A DNA stretch of 64,000 bases. It comes from Azolla caroliniana. Its lineage: Eukaryota; Polypodiophyta. The notes below the pieces were generated by a model that did no database searches, had not been told where the DNA came from, and worked only from the letters and a program-made list of their open reading frames with translations. Both the position numbers and the translations under genes were made by a program. The stretch's first letter is position 1, and every line of letters begins with the position of its first letter. Location of the stretch: contig JBHGNT010000003.1 in the NCBI GenBank assembly GCA_043228905.1, positions 6,572,001 to 6,636,000 on the forward strand. The letters are read 5' to 3'. Positions 12,922-24,800 of this stretch are shown here, piece after piece.

Positions 12922-15414
12922 GTAGGGAGCTATGCATGCGCTTTGATCTATGTCATGCAACCCAATTTTCAAAGAGATTTTGCCCATGGATTCATTTTTC
13001 TCCTGCTGTACTTTCTAAAAGAGTACATTTTTTCAGTGCCTTAACAGTGCGCAGCAATAATTTTTGTATTGCAAATGAGAGTTCTGTTCATGTTTAAGAA
13101 GGCATTTGATCTACTGAAGGGCTTACAGCAATTAGCATTACCAATTTTATCTTTTATTTTTCTAATGAGAAGTGATCATATGTTTTTCAACTTTACAAGA
13201 TTCAGTACAAAAAGCATTCACCACAAAGGTAGGCAGGCATGTGCATAGATAGCTCTTCCGTTAGGACAGTGGAATAATGTTGTTACGTAAGGTTCTCTTG
13301 CTTTCTATGGGATATTTGTATGTAAAGCCAACTGTTTTGTTGACATCAGTCCATATAATGCAGTTCTAGATTAACTTGTGGCCTCTGAAATGGATCTTAT
13401 GGTCTCTCATATGGAATTTATGACAACTTTTACAGACATAATGGCTGCCTCTATGGATTCCAGTCACCCATTATACAGATGTAGATTAATTTTACACAGC
13501 ATATATGCCCTCAACCATTTTGACAAATCTTTACAGGAATCAAGATCTAATTTGACAAATCAAGGCCATTGTCATGCAGCATTGAAGATGGATCCCTTGT
13601 CCAATGCTAAAAGGGCACCTTAGGCAATTTCACTAATTTACTTACAGTTATTTAAGTTTGTTGCTCTCAAAGATGAGACACCAGGTCTTGTAGGCAATTT
13701 TGGCCTCTTAGAAAATGTTAATATCTCTTTCTTTTTGTTCATAGTAAAATAGGGAAACGTAGGCCAACTTTTTTAAAGCCCGTCAAAGAATCTTATTGTA
13801 GGATAAGGTAGCAACACAAATATAACTGAAAATAAACTACAAAGAAACTTATCAACAATTCACTAAGGAGGAAGTCACCAATTGTACACAAGAGTAATAA
13901 AGCATATTGAAGTATAACTAGATAGATCCATTTAGAAATTTCTAGATAGTTAGAGCATTACCAATATTGTGATCTAGGACAATATGGCTCGAGTTGTATT
14001 GGAAGATAGAAAGAATATGGGTTTGATTTCAAGAACATCTTCTGCATATGACAAGGGATGGCTTCATACTATGAACTTGCTACACAGATTCTCATATATC
14101 CAATGGACGTAGACATGTCAATGGCTAAAGATGAGATTCTTCCTATGTGCTAGAGATTGAATCCATAAGTTATAAAGTTATATCAAAATTTCCATATCGA
14201 GTCAGGGATCCAAAACCACAACATTTCGATGAGGAGAGCCTCCGACACCATCCAATAACAACTTCTCTACTTTTTTTGGGAGGGGTTCGGTTCCTTCAAT
14301 CAAGTTTTGGATTATAGTCATAAGATATTCATTGGCTTTTTATCTACTATTTATTTGTTGACCTGAATAGAATATCACAATGAGACATCAATTTATCCAC
14401 ATATTAGATGGTTAACATTAGACAATGATTAACTAAACTATTCCCAAACAAGACTTTGTAGCAGTATAGAAGAAAAAGATGAAGATATAAAACGATGTAG
14501 ACAACTTATATACAGATAGAAGCATTAAGTATTAGCAAGGTAAAACTAGCAAGTACAATGGATCTCTCTCATGCATTGAAAAAACTCTCGAGTTTATAAA
14601 CACGCGAAGTAGGAAGGTTCACACTAATCAAGTTAGAATGACCTTCTCACTAGTATTCTCTATCTTCCATCAAAGGTCACAAACATTCGAGAGTCGTCTA
14701 CATTTACTCATGTTGGCACCTATATAGATTACTATGTAGGTTCCTCACAAGAATGTTTCCATGTTTTGGTCAAAACTTATAACCGTATTAATAAATGTGT
14801 GGGGAAAACACTATAATGGTACTAGAACTTATTGGTGTCATTGCTACAAAAGTTGTGGGACATTTTGAATTGAAAATAGGCAAGAGGAACGTTACATCGA
14901 GGAAATAATTTCAATGAGCTCCAATAAACTATAACCTCAAAACTATTGAGCAACCAAACATTGTATGAAATGATGAGTACTATTTTCCACTTGAATTGTG
15001 CAAAAGAAATTGCTTGTTGCTAGTCCACTTCTCTTTAGAGCAAATACCCAATCAATACTCTCCAAATGAAGAACTTTACTAGAAGTGACAAATTAGAATG
15101 CCAACTATGTTTCAAGATGTACTGCGGCCCATAATTAGAGTTAGATACCTTCCATTCTTGTTAAACCTTGATTAGTATGGGCCCAATTCAATTTCATAAC
15201 CTTGAAACCAAACCAAACCAAATTGTTGAAACATAAAGTCTTTTCCAACCATATATCCTTGCCATCCTAGATATTCCAAATATGGTCTCATCTCAATACA
15301 TAGACGAGACAATTACATGCAATGCGGATGCCAAGGCAAATTGATCCCAAATGGTCATCCTTGTCTCAGGATTCGTGTGTGAGGCTTGTACAAACATGAA
15401 AGGAATCATTTGCC

Positions 15415-15450
<36 letters not shown>

Positions 15451-15860
15451 GTTTTGGTTGAACACATAAATATATTGATCAGCATGTGTGAAAACACTAT
15501 AATGGCAGTACAATTGAGTGGTGTCACCGTTACTTGGGTAGTGGCACATATTGAATCGCCAATAGGCAAGACGAGCACTCCAACAAAGAAAATAATTTTA
15601 ATTTGTGACAATAACTAAACCACCACATCAATTTGCTTATCACGATGTCTACAATCAAATACAAAAGCATTTTGCACACCTTATGATACAATCCGTAATA
15701 TCTAAGAAAAGCATACTGCCACACCAAAACCCTTTGACCTCCCACTTCTTTTTGAGAGGCTTGGGTGGAAATGAAATTAGGCTTATTGCAAAGTCTACCA
15801 CGTTTTGTACACTACTAGAACTCTTTTAGTTTAAGTTCTATTTTTACTTTATTTTATTTT
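12922..15860. other. Intergenic, no gene recognised
   Basis: AT-rich sequence downstream of NSN1. It holds a diverged direct-repeat pair (14761-14915 and 15449-15602), a (CT)n run at 15419-15449, and at 13691-13735 a piece related to one arm of the inverted-repeat element at 15873-16199. The 81-codon frame at 13378-13623 shows no known domain. Confidence 0.65.
14761..15602. repeat. Diverged direct-repeat pair (14761-14915 / 15449-15602)
   Basis: Both copies start ATGTTTTGGT, share AAAACACTATAATGG and AATAGGCAAGA, and end in GAAAATAATTT-like sequence in the same order. They are about 690 bp apart and well diverged, so this could be an old repeat family or a decayed LTR pair. No coding remnant is visible between them. 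Confidence 0.5.
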
Positions 15861-15872
15861 AATTCTAATGAT

Positions 15873-16199
15873 TGGATAAATACCCATTTTGTTGTAAACC
15901 AACTGTCTCATGGGGCAATTTTGGCCTTAAGAAGACGTTAATATATCTTTCTTTCTTTCTTTCTATGTGTGTGTGTGTGAGAGAGAGAGAGAGATTATCA
16001 TATTGTTTTAATATAAACATACATTTACGAAAGAGAGAGAGAGAGAGAGAGAAAGAAGGAAGGAAATGTATATTAACGTCTTCTAAGAGAGAGAGAAAGA
16101 AAGAAGGAAGGAAATGTATATTAACGTCTTCTAAGACCAAAATTGGCCCATGAGACAAATGGTTTACAACAAAAAATGGGATATTTACCCATTCATCGA
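15873..16199. repeat. Inverted-repeat (foldback, MITE-like) element
   Basis: The left arm (about 15873-15945) and right arm (about 16114-16199) are inverted copies sharing TTGTAAACCA, TCTCATGGG, CAATTTTGG and GAAGACGTTAA. The centre holds TTTC, GA and AAGG microsatellites and a 48-bp tandem duplication (AGGAAATGTATATTAACG at 16061 and 16109). A single related arm lies at 13691-13735, so this is probably a small repeat family. It has no coding capacity. Confidence 0.75.
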
Positions 16200-16247
16200 A
16201 AGTAAAAAATAAAAATAAAATAGAGCACAACATCATAATATTTGGAT

Positions 16248-16319
16248 AGGTTCTATCGAGATTTGAACTCGAGCTCTTGGATTCAAAGTCCAATGTCCTA
16301 ACCACTAGACTATAGAACC
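16248..16319 (-). tRNA. tRNA-Gln (anticodon UUG)
   Basis: A 72-nt cloverleaf on the - strand. The acceptor stem GGTTCTA/TAGAACC is fully paired with a U discriminator base. The D arm has TCTAGTGGTTAGGA (box A), the anticodon stem TTGGA/TCCAA encloses loop CTTTGAA with anticodon TTG at 16286-16284, and the T stem TCGAG/CTCGA encloses loop TTCAAAT (box B). It has no intron and no encoded CCA. T-runs about 30 nt downstream on the - strand could end Pol III transcription. It resembles plant nuclear tRNA-Gln and not the plastid or mitochondrial trnQ. Perfect stems argue for a working gene rather than a SINE relic. Confidence 0.92.
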
Positions 16320-16328
16320 ATCCACTAG

Positions 16329-16331
<3 letters not shown>

Positions 16332-16378
<47 letters not shown>
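16332..16378. repeat. (GA)n microsatellite
   Basis: An uninterrupted GA run of about 23 units, starting 12 bp upstream of the 5' end of the tRNA gene. Confidence 0.97.
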
Positions 16379-16382
<4 letters not shown>

Positions 16383-16383
16383 A

Positions 16384-16451
16384 AAATCAAAACATTGCCT
16401 ATTCCTGTACGTGTATCCACAAACATATAGGAATAGGCAATGTTTTGATTT
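16384..16451. repeat. 23-bp perfect inverted repeat, 22-nt loop
   Basis: AATCAAAACATTGCCTATTC lies in the left arm (16384-16406), and the right arm (16429-16451) is its exact reverse complement. An RNA from either strand would form a stable stem-loop. It may be a small foldback element or a hairpin precursor. No transcript evidence is visible. Confidence 0.85.
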
Positions 16452-18659
16452 CAGTCAAATCGAACCGCGAAACCTCGACTTAATGGCTTAACTACTTAAC
16501 CAATCCAATTAAGTTAAGTTGAGCTTTAGACATTTGTAAAAGCCTTAGTTAGAGGTTTTAGGGTTTGGTTTGAACTTTGTTCACTCTAATGGCTTAAAAA
16601 AGTAATGGTTTAACATCTTAATGAATTAACGGCTTGGAGGCATTGTTGAAATTTTTATTTAGTATAAGACTTAACTTCATAAACTATGTGACATGCAATA
16701 TTATTACAAAACTCTAAATTTAAACCCTAACAATTCTTTAGGTGTTAAGAAGAGTCTTTCTTGAAACGTCGAAAAATGAGTGTACGGACGCCAATGTTTC
16801 AATTACAGCCGAAACTATGGCTTTATGGTTTCTAGATATCAAGAAACTTTAGTACTAACAGGAAACCACAATGCCTATAACACCATCAACCATGGATTAT
16901 TATAATTTCACATGCCACTTGTTGTAAGCGTTAACATTGCAAATAGCAATAAACCCGGAGACCATTATATATATATATATATGTATGTATGTATATATAT
17001 CTTTTTTTTTCCAAAAAAGGATACCATTATATTACTAACTTTCTTGTTGGATGTCACATAATCTTTTTCTTTGGAAATATCGCTCAAAGTTTTTTCTATG
17101 TATCACAAAAGAGGAGAAATCCTAAAGAAACTTGAGTTAGTGGGAAAGGGCGGAATTCAACATTTTGAAATGTGTACGGTCAAAATTTTGAAGTTTCAAA
17201 CTACAAATGTTTCTAGATAGATGTGATAGTCATAATACATCGCCGATTCTTGTGATTGATTCTAACTTCGCGTTGGGGCAACCCTCGTGTATGAATGAAT
17301 CGTAATGGCTCACGCCACTTGGGCTATGACTTTATTTGTTGCGATACTTTATCTTTTAGGCTCCATAGGGTCTAAGTTAAAGTGAAAGCAACTTGTATAT
17401 GCATTACAAGCTCCTCATGGTTTGTTGTTTTTCTTGTCGAACCAATAGAGACATGCACAAAAAGGGGAGATATTCTCAATGTTGAAAGCATGTAGTTCCC
17501 TTACTACATGATCAACACACGACCATCCTTTGCACCTAATAATATTGCCCATTAATCTTACTTTATGCTTTGATGCTTTCTCCCACAATTGGCTTTATCT
17601 AGGAAAATACATGCAATATACATCAAGTCCTTGTATAATTCAATACTTTTTAGTCTTACGAATGTCTCAATGGGATCGTTTCAAACAAAGCACTAATCCG
17701 ACATGAATTGCCACACGAAGGGCGTACTAATAGTCTTTGTTAGCATGAAGTAGTTGAACCATTTTAGGCAAAGATAAACAACATGATAGGGATTTGGATT
17801 CGATTCATCCCAAGTAAGTGTGTGTTGACCATCAGTGTTCTAGCAAGTAGTGCAATTTTATGATGCATAAATAATACGCATACAAAAAAAAGAGGCATTC
17901 AATTGTCATGGAAATTGAACCTGATGGGGTTTGGACATGATGCATATGTGACCAAATGCAAACTTTTAGCACAATTGACTAGAAGTGAATACATCGATAA
18001 ATTTGATTGTATGGGAGATCGATAGGATGGGGCGGAGTTAGGGAACACGTTCTTTGTTACCCATTCCTAACTAATCTATTATTAGCTTAACAACAACTGA
18101 AAGTCGGTATCTACGTTCGTGCAATAACAACTCACTAGGTTCCTATGGTCGCAAGGTAAATTTAAGTGTCCTACATGAAAGACAAAGTTTTACTTGCGAA
18201 GCGGCCCGAGAGAGGTATACGAGCACGCATGTTAAAATCCAACTTCAGCACACAATATTCCTCATTTATATATCGGGGGGCTCGTTTGCCCATCAGACAC
18301 ATCGCGCTCGATGTAAAAGAGAACTATATCAGGAAATCGTTGTGTAAGGTTTTTTTCCATAATGGCAGGGTGTGTCTGTCGTGCGCATGTTACGGAACCG
18401 AAAAATGCGGACACCCACCGACACGAGTGCGAAATGGGCGCGTGTAGAGATAGGTTGATGCCGGACAAATGCAAAAAGAGATAAGATAGATAGTAGCGAG
18501 TATAGGGCAGGGGGGCGGAATGGGCAGTGCTAACGACCACCGAAAGAGCCCACAGAGCTTCGTGTGTGTGAAACCAGAGACCATTGCATGGCATGGCATG
18601 TGGGTGATGGTGATGGTGATGATGGGTGGTTTTCCTTTGAAGAGAAAAACGGTGGATAT
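16452..18659. other. Intergenic, no gene recognised
   Basis: AT-rich DNA with a short (TA)n/(TGTA)n run at about 16964-16999. The sequence becomes GC-richer from about 18160, entering the upstream region of the AG-peptide gene. The 93-codon frame at 18166-18447 shows no known domain. Confidence 0.6.
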
Positions 18660-19146
18660 ATGTATTGTAATTTGTATGTATGTATGTGTTTGTGTGTGTA
18701 TGTATGTATTGTATGTATGTATGTGTGTATGTATTGTATGTATTGTATGTATTGTATGTATGTATGTATGTATGTATTGTATTGGAAAACGAATGCGAAT
18801 GTTATTCAAACATTCTTGAGTTTTTTTTTGTTTTTCTTTCCCATTTTTTTAATTTTATTTTCTATTTTTTAGGCTTATTTACCTCAAAATAAATAGTTAA
18901 TCCAAACGTATGGTATTTATCATTCGGTGAGGGTGATTTTCTTACGCGAATGCACGTATGATACGTATGGTTCATACTATGTATGTATCACGTATGTATA
19001 TATGTATGTATGTGTGTGTGTATGTATATGTATGTATGTATGTGTGTGTGTGTATGTATGTATGTATGTATGTGTGTGTGTGTATGTATATGTGTGTATG
19101 TATGTATGTATGTATGTATGTGTGTATGTATGTATGTATGTATTAT
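18660..19146. repeat. (TGTA)n arrays upstream of the AG-peptide gene
   Basis: Two imperfect TGTA/TGTG arrays, at about 18672-18780 and 18970-19143, flank an AT-rich spacer. The Tyr/Cys/Val-rich and His/Thr/Ile-rich open frames over them on both strands are translated microsatellite. Confidence 0.92.
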
Positions 19147-19152
19147 ATAAAT
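19144..19152 (+). promoter_or_regulatory. Probable TATA box of the AG-peptide gene
   Basis: TATATAAAT lies directly after the TGTA array and about 440 bp before the start codon. It would imply a long 5' UTR containing the CTT runs. This is inferred from the motif and position only. Confidence 0.45.
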
Positions 19153-19383
19153 CAGAGAAGAAATTAGGGTTTCGCAGAAGGAAGACAGAAGAGAAACAGA
19201 CAGACAGAGAGACAGACAGAGAAGCAAAGGAAGAAGAATCCTTCTTTCTTTCTCTGTCTCTGTCTCTTTTATTTTTAATTTTTTCTTTAAAGATTTTTCC
19301 CCTTACATTTCATTCATCTCTTGATAGAAAGAAAAGCCTGACAGATCTGGGTACAGAAAAAGAAGGAAGAGCGCCATAGCCCA

Positions 19384-19393
19384 AAAACCCTAA
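19384..19393 (+). promoter_or_regulatory. Telo-box motif AAAACCCTAA
   Basis: This matches the plant telo-box element (AAACCCTAA) often found near transcription starts. It lies about 200 bp before the AG-peptide start codon. Confidence 0.4.
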
Positions 19394-19467
19394 TCAGAGT
19401 GAAAGAGAAGCAGCTTATTATCTAAGAGGTTCTCAGATTTGTTTGCTCTTTCTCTCTTTGTCTGTGG

Positions 19468-19577
19468 TGTTTTCTTCTTCTTCTTCTTCTTCTTCTTCTT
19501 CTTCTCCTGTTTTGTCTTGACTGCAGGTTTCTGCTTCATTCCCCATCTTCTTCTTCTTCTTCTTCTTCTTCTTCTCC
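19468..19577 (+). repeat. (CTT)n runs in the AG-peptide 5' UTR
   Basis: Two CTT/TTC runs, at about 19471-19505 and 19547-19575, lie just before the start codon. They are pyrimidine-only tracts typical of plant leader microsatellites. Confidence 0.85.
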
Positions 19578-19591
19578 TACAAGCAGAGACT

Positions 19592-20188
19592 ATGGCGGCT
19601 TCTCTTAGCTTTACCTCTCTCTGCTTCGTCTCGACCTTCTTCTTCTTCTTCTTCCATCTTCTTAATCTCCAAGCTTCTCTCGTCCACGCACAAGCACCCG
19701 CTCCTTCGCCAACAAGCGATGGTAATCTCTCTCTCTCTCTCTCTCTCTGTTTCTCCATTTCTGCAAATCTCTGTCTTGTTGATTCTTTCGTTCCTTTGTA
19801 GATCTCTTAACTCAAATTCATTATTCTTCCTCTTTTTTTCTCTTGTGTATTGGATGCATTGTTAACCCTAAATCCCTCCAATTCAAAATATTCCTGAAGC
19901 AATGACTGTCTTTCAAATTCTCAATATTCCAAACCCTAAGTATATACTCGTGAATTGACCTGTAACTCTTCAAGATCTGCGAACCGTGCCGCTATCAGAT
20001 CAGTATATATGTTCGTTCTGCATATCTTACTGTGTTCTAGCCCTAACCCTAAACGTTTTGTTTGTTGGTTTTTGTATTGTGCAGGTTCAGCCATTGATCT
20101 GGGAGTGGCTTATGCTCTCATGTTTGTGGCGCTCGCTGTCACTTATGTTATGCATCCTGTGGATGCTTTCCCTTTCAATCTCTTCTGA
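19592..20188 (+). CDS. Arabinogalactan peptide (AG-peptide), GPI-anchored
   Basis: A small proteoglycan backbone of the plant AGP16/20/22/41 type. Exons 19592-19721 and 20085-20188 have GT/AG borders in matching phase and give 77 aa, the usual precursor size. Residues 1-33 are a signal peptide ending SLVHA. The mature core QAPAPSPTSDG (34-44) has Ala-Pro and Ser-Pro pairs, where prolines are hydroxylated and carry arabinogalactan. Residues 45-77 (SAIDLGVAYALMFVALAVTY...) are the family's conserved hydrophobic GPI-anchor signal. The product would sit on the outer face of the plasma membrane or in the wall. Oddly, a (TTC)n run encodes six Phe in a row in the signal peptide (16-21), and CTT runs also fill the 5' UTR. 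Which numbered AGP it matches is not decided. Confidence 0.94.
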
Positions 20189-21411
20189 TTACAAAGGAAA
20201 ATCTTTTGGTTATCTGCATCTTCATATCTATCATCTTCTTCTTTTGTCTCCTTCCTGATCATAATTTTCAGAATCATCTTCATGTGGTTCTTCAATCTTC
20301 CACCTCCATTGTTTTCTTCACATCGACAGCCCATCAAATCCATCAGACCATGTAGCAGGAGTCCTGCATTCTTTCAATCGTTCATCTGCTTTAATGGCTT
20401 CCCGGAAGTTTTATCTGGGGCGATTCATGATAGTATTAGCCTGATTTCTGCGGCGAACTAATTGTAGTAGGTTTAATTCCTTTGCATTAATGTGCAGTTA
20501 GTTGGTTTAACCTTGGTCATCAATCCAAGTATGAGCCTGATCTGTGCTCACTAATCTTCTAGCATATAATCTCTAATTAGTCCTGTCATTTTAGTATATT
20601 GAAAACTGACAGAATCTTTGTTTTTAAACCACTGAAATTCCTCAATTCGTCCTTGTGTTGTTCACATTTCCTCCATTTGTTTCCTGTGTGTTGTCTAAAA
20701 GTCTGAATTATTGTTGTTAATCACTTAATCAAGCTCACCAATTGAAGAATTAGCGTCGCTCAAAAAGCAGCTTAACCCTTCATTATTGATTCTTGAAATT
20801 GAGTAACTTTGGTCACTTAATCCAATGATTATAGTAACCTCATTGAATAATGGATTAATTAGACTAATCACGGTTTCCAATGATTTTATGAGGTTCACCA
20901 ATTATCTCGAAGTTTATACTGAATGTGTTCCTGATTTGATTGTATTATATTGCATTGGTATATATGATTCCGTTCGTTTAGTTTGTATAATCGATCGATT
21001 CCCACAATTGACTGTGATTAGGTTGGTTTTAGTAAATATAGTCGATTGATTCCCAGGATTGACTGTGATTAGGTTGGTTTTAGTATATATAGTCCTTCAA
21101 GGAGATGACAGTCATGATCACATCCAATTACACTAATTCAAAACCCTAACTTAATTTGAGGCGAGAGAATCCTGAATCCTAATGCAAAGCCCTAACCATT
21201 GTGAATCTTACTGTTAAAAAGAGTCTGAACACGAGAAATGGTAACCAATATGAGTACACTGAGAATCCTGAACCTCATATAAAGCCCTAAACATTGGGAG
21301 GCTATAATGGGTTCAAAAATCCCTAAATCCCTATTCTTCTTCATGAATTCGGCCAAATGCAGAGCAGAGAATTCATACATTTTGATTGAACATATAACCC
21401 TCTGATAGACA
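20189..21411. other. Downstream region of the AG-peptide gene
   Basis: This holds the AG-peptide 3' UTR and then AT-rich DNA. At about 20996-21093 a 51-bp unit is tandemly duplicated (TTGACTGTGATTAGGTTGGT in both copies). No other gene is recognised. Confidence 0.6.
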
Positions 21412-21870
21412 CAGAAACCCTATTCCTTGCTACTCCATAAAACCTGGCCTTCACCAAACACAAACCCTATTCCTTGATACTCCATAAAGTCCTACCTTTA
21501 CCAAATACAAACCCTAATCTACTCCATAAAACCCTAGCTTCACCAAACTCAAAAACCCTATTCCATGTAACACCATAAAAACCCCACCTTCACCAAACAC
21601 AAAATCCTATTCCTTGCTACACCATAAAACCCTAACCTTCACCAAACACAAAAACACTATACCTTACTACACCATAAAACCCTAACCTTCACCAAACACA
21701 AAAACCCTATTCCTTTGCTACACCATAAGACCCCACCTACACTAAACATGAGGTTGCTAGAAACATAAACCCTACTTCTTTCTACACCATAAAACCCCAA
21801 ATCCTTTGGATATGAGGTTGCTAGACACAAAAACCCTATTTCTTGCTACATCATAAAACCCTAATTTCAC
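21412..21870. repeat. Minisatellite, about nine units of 50-55 bp, rich in AACCCTA
   Basis: The unit is built from CACCATAAAACCCTAACC, TTCACCAAACACAAA and AACCCTATTCCTTGCTA. Most units carry one or two CCCTA cores resembling the plant telomere repeat (TTTAGGG). The last units degenerate and gain GAGGTTGCTAGA pieces. No coding capacity is seen. Confidence 0.88.
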
Positions 21871-24800
21871 TAGATATGATGTGGTTGGCTAGAACTCTTG
21901 GAAACTTGCACTATCTAAACCCACCTAACACACTACTGTACACTCGTAGAACACTTGGACTTTAGACCTGTGAGAGTCAAGTCTATCCCCAGTTGGAACC
22001 ACATGGGTAACCATGGAGATTTAAAACTATGTGAGAACCGAGTCTAGCCCTAGTTGGAACACCATGGAGAATTAAAATTACGGAAGTATGGATCGAGAGA
22101 TGACCATAGCGACAACATGAAACTTTTGCTCATGCTTCAATCTTATGTTAAGTGTTACCACTCTTTTAGCTATGCGTGTTGATTCTGATCTTACGATGCT
22201 TTTGGTTTTTATGAGATGTGTTGCACCTTGGCTTGCGAGTGAGCACAAGATGTTTGCATCAACGATAACCTTTAAGCTTTGCATGATGAATCCTTTGATA
22301 AACTTGTTATATATTGAAGCTTATGATGAAAACACAAGTTTATGGTAAATTTTAGGGAATCCATCAATGCCCATAGGATGCATGTAAGGTAAGTTGACCT
22401 ATAATTGGGACCGAATTCAAGTACGTTATAGTAAAAGACTAGTGGTTGGATACCTAGGGCCTCTATTTGTAAACCTTTGAAGAAGCCCTCACTATATATC
22501 CTTTTCGAAGTGTTGAGCAATGCGCTACAATGCAACCCCCAAAACTCATGTCTATTCTTTCCATCACCCCACCAGAAAATGATCAGGTTATCCTCATTAA
22601 TGGATGTATCATGTATGTATACACATGGACAATGGCGAGGGTTTAGTAGACATTTGAAATAAATAAAAAGTAAATGATGAGGGGTTACCCATGACGAAGT
22701 AATTTGAAAAGGTCTAAGGGAAACACATGTTTGAATCCAAGAATAAAGTAAATGATGAGGAGTTACCCACGATGAAATAATGATGTTGGATGGATCATGT
22801 GCCTTGAATAAGGAAATCAAGACTCCTTAGCGTTATTTGGTCTCGACTCTCAACTCTCAAGTTATGTAGCTGTGGACACCCAATCCAATAAAAAAACTAG
22901 AATCTTATAATTCAAAATGAAATTATTTCCTTCCTTTGACATGATGGGTTAGTGGTAAAGGTCTCACCTAGGTCCCATCATGAATATAGAGATTTGTGTC
23001 AAATCCCCCTGCTACTTGGTAATGGGCCATTCGAGGTGTGGTGTTTTGATTGTGATTAGGTTCCACTGTCCACATTGTACAACGAAATGATGCCCAAGTT
23101 GTTGCTTTCATGACTAATTCCTTGATGGCAGTTGTCCTCCCCTAGTGGGCATTTTGGTGTTCATTAGATTTGTGGAGATTTGGTAAGATGGGGGACCTCC
23201 AAATCAACATGTATTAGGTTTAAGCCGAGAGGATAAACATAGTCATGTCTCATCTTACCTCAAAGAAAGCTTCATGTGAGTACTTCAAGGAATGACTAAG
23301 ATGTGAGCCAACTTCCGACCATATGCTTTTTGCGACTCATATTTGTACATTGTGATATAATATTTATTGCATGATTAAGGTATTGCACAATTACTGCACA
23401 CACATTGAGGAACATGCCGTTAGAATTGTGGGGGAGATTATAAGATCCAATAGACGTGTTGCACATAACATATCTCATTCACTTAAGTTTCCCTTGATCT
23501 TCTATCGACATTAAATGTTCTCATTTGGAGTTTTGCCTTGAATTTTTGTAATGTCTAATGAATGTTTCAATGTTCTTGTTAGTCATTTGATGCCTATAGC
23601 CTATTCGACAACAATCAATCCAGTACAAGGGCTACAAAGACTATCCATGATCTCTCTCATATTTGGTCACAAATGAACAACATTTGAAGACACGCTTCCT
23701 TTGCTTTTGCAAAAAGACAGGACCGTCAAAAAAAAGTTTCAATCTTTGAGCAACAAAAATGATTTGAAATGACAAAGTTTTATAAAGTAAAAGTGAAACT
23801 TCCTTGAAAACAAATAATAGAAAAATAAGTTACAAATGTTGCGGATTGTTATTGGATGATTGAGATGCCAGGCCAAAACACAAACAAGAGAAGCAACATA
23901 CTATTACACAAAAAGCAAAGATGATGAAAATGAGGATGCAAGTGCAGCTATTAAATCAAATGGGTTTTTCATTCATCGTCTTTTCATGTTTGTGTGTTTC
24001 CTATTTCGGTCAAGTCATTACATGTCAGTTGATTGCAATAATATTTGACTTGTCCATAATTGTAAATTTGTCTTTGCCCTAAATAGGAGGAAGTGATGGA
24101 GTAAATAAAGTGCTATCCTCCTTAGTTATGGATGGATAGCTTCTGAATTTTGAAATTTCTAGACTTTTTAACTTTGGTCAGATTCAAACATGTGTATGTG
24201 AATACCGAGATGACTACATTTGATTCTCAATATTTGCAAAGCACCATCTCCCTACTATCTTCTATATTTATATTTATATTTATTGAAAACCTGATATCTT
24301 TGTTACGAAGTCATGATCAAAATAAAAAAGCGAAATCTTCAACATTGGCATGTGCAAATATACATGATGAGAAAGTTCATTTTGAATTTTCTCTTTGTAT
24401 GTGATGATGGTTTAGAATGAGAATTTGAATTCGTTTCCCCAACTTTTGGGGAGAAAGTTTTCTCGGTTAACTTTTTGGAGGAAGAACGATTCTCTAAGAG
24501 GAGTTTCTTCTTTTTGCGATTGAAGGCAATAAGTAAATAGTTGGAGGCAATTGAAGTTGGCAAGTTACTGCATCAATCTTAATGGCTTATCGTGAAGGTG
24601 TAATGCCAATGGAGATAGTCTTGAAAAAAAAAGTGTACCTCAATAATGTTTGCTTGATTCACATAGGGCGCAAGTATGTATTGTTTCATTTAGTAAACTA
24701 GGAAGGATATGTCTCATAATATCCAAATATCAAACACATGCTCATAAAAAGTGATTATTCTAAACAATTTCCACTTGCCATGCCAAATCTACAATTATAG

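Noticed and set aside
15865-16305. 146-codon - strand frame
   Set aside because: It runs across the inverted-repeat element, microsatellites and part of the tRNA gene.
18520-19227. Cys/Tyr/Val-rich and His/Thr-rich frames
   Set aside because: They are translated TGTA microsatellite; low-complexity periodicity explains them.
19390-19758. 122-codon Arg/Lys-rich - strand frame
   Set aside because: It is the complement of the CTT runs and the AG-peptide exon.
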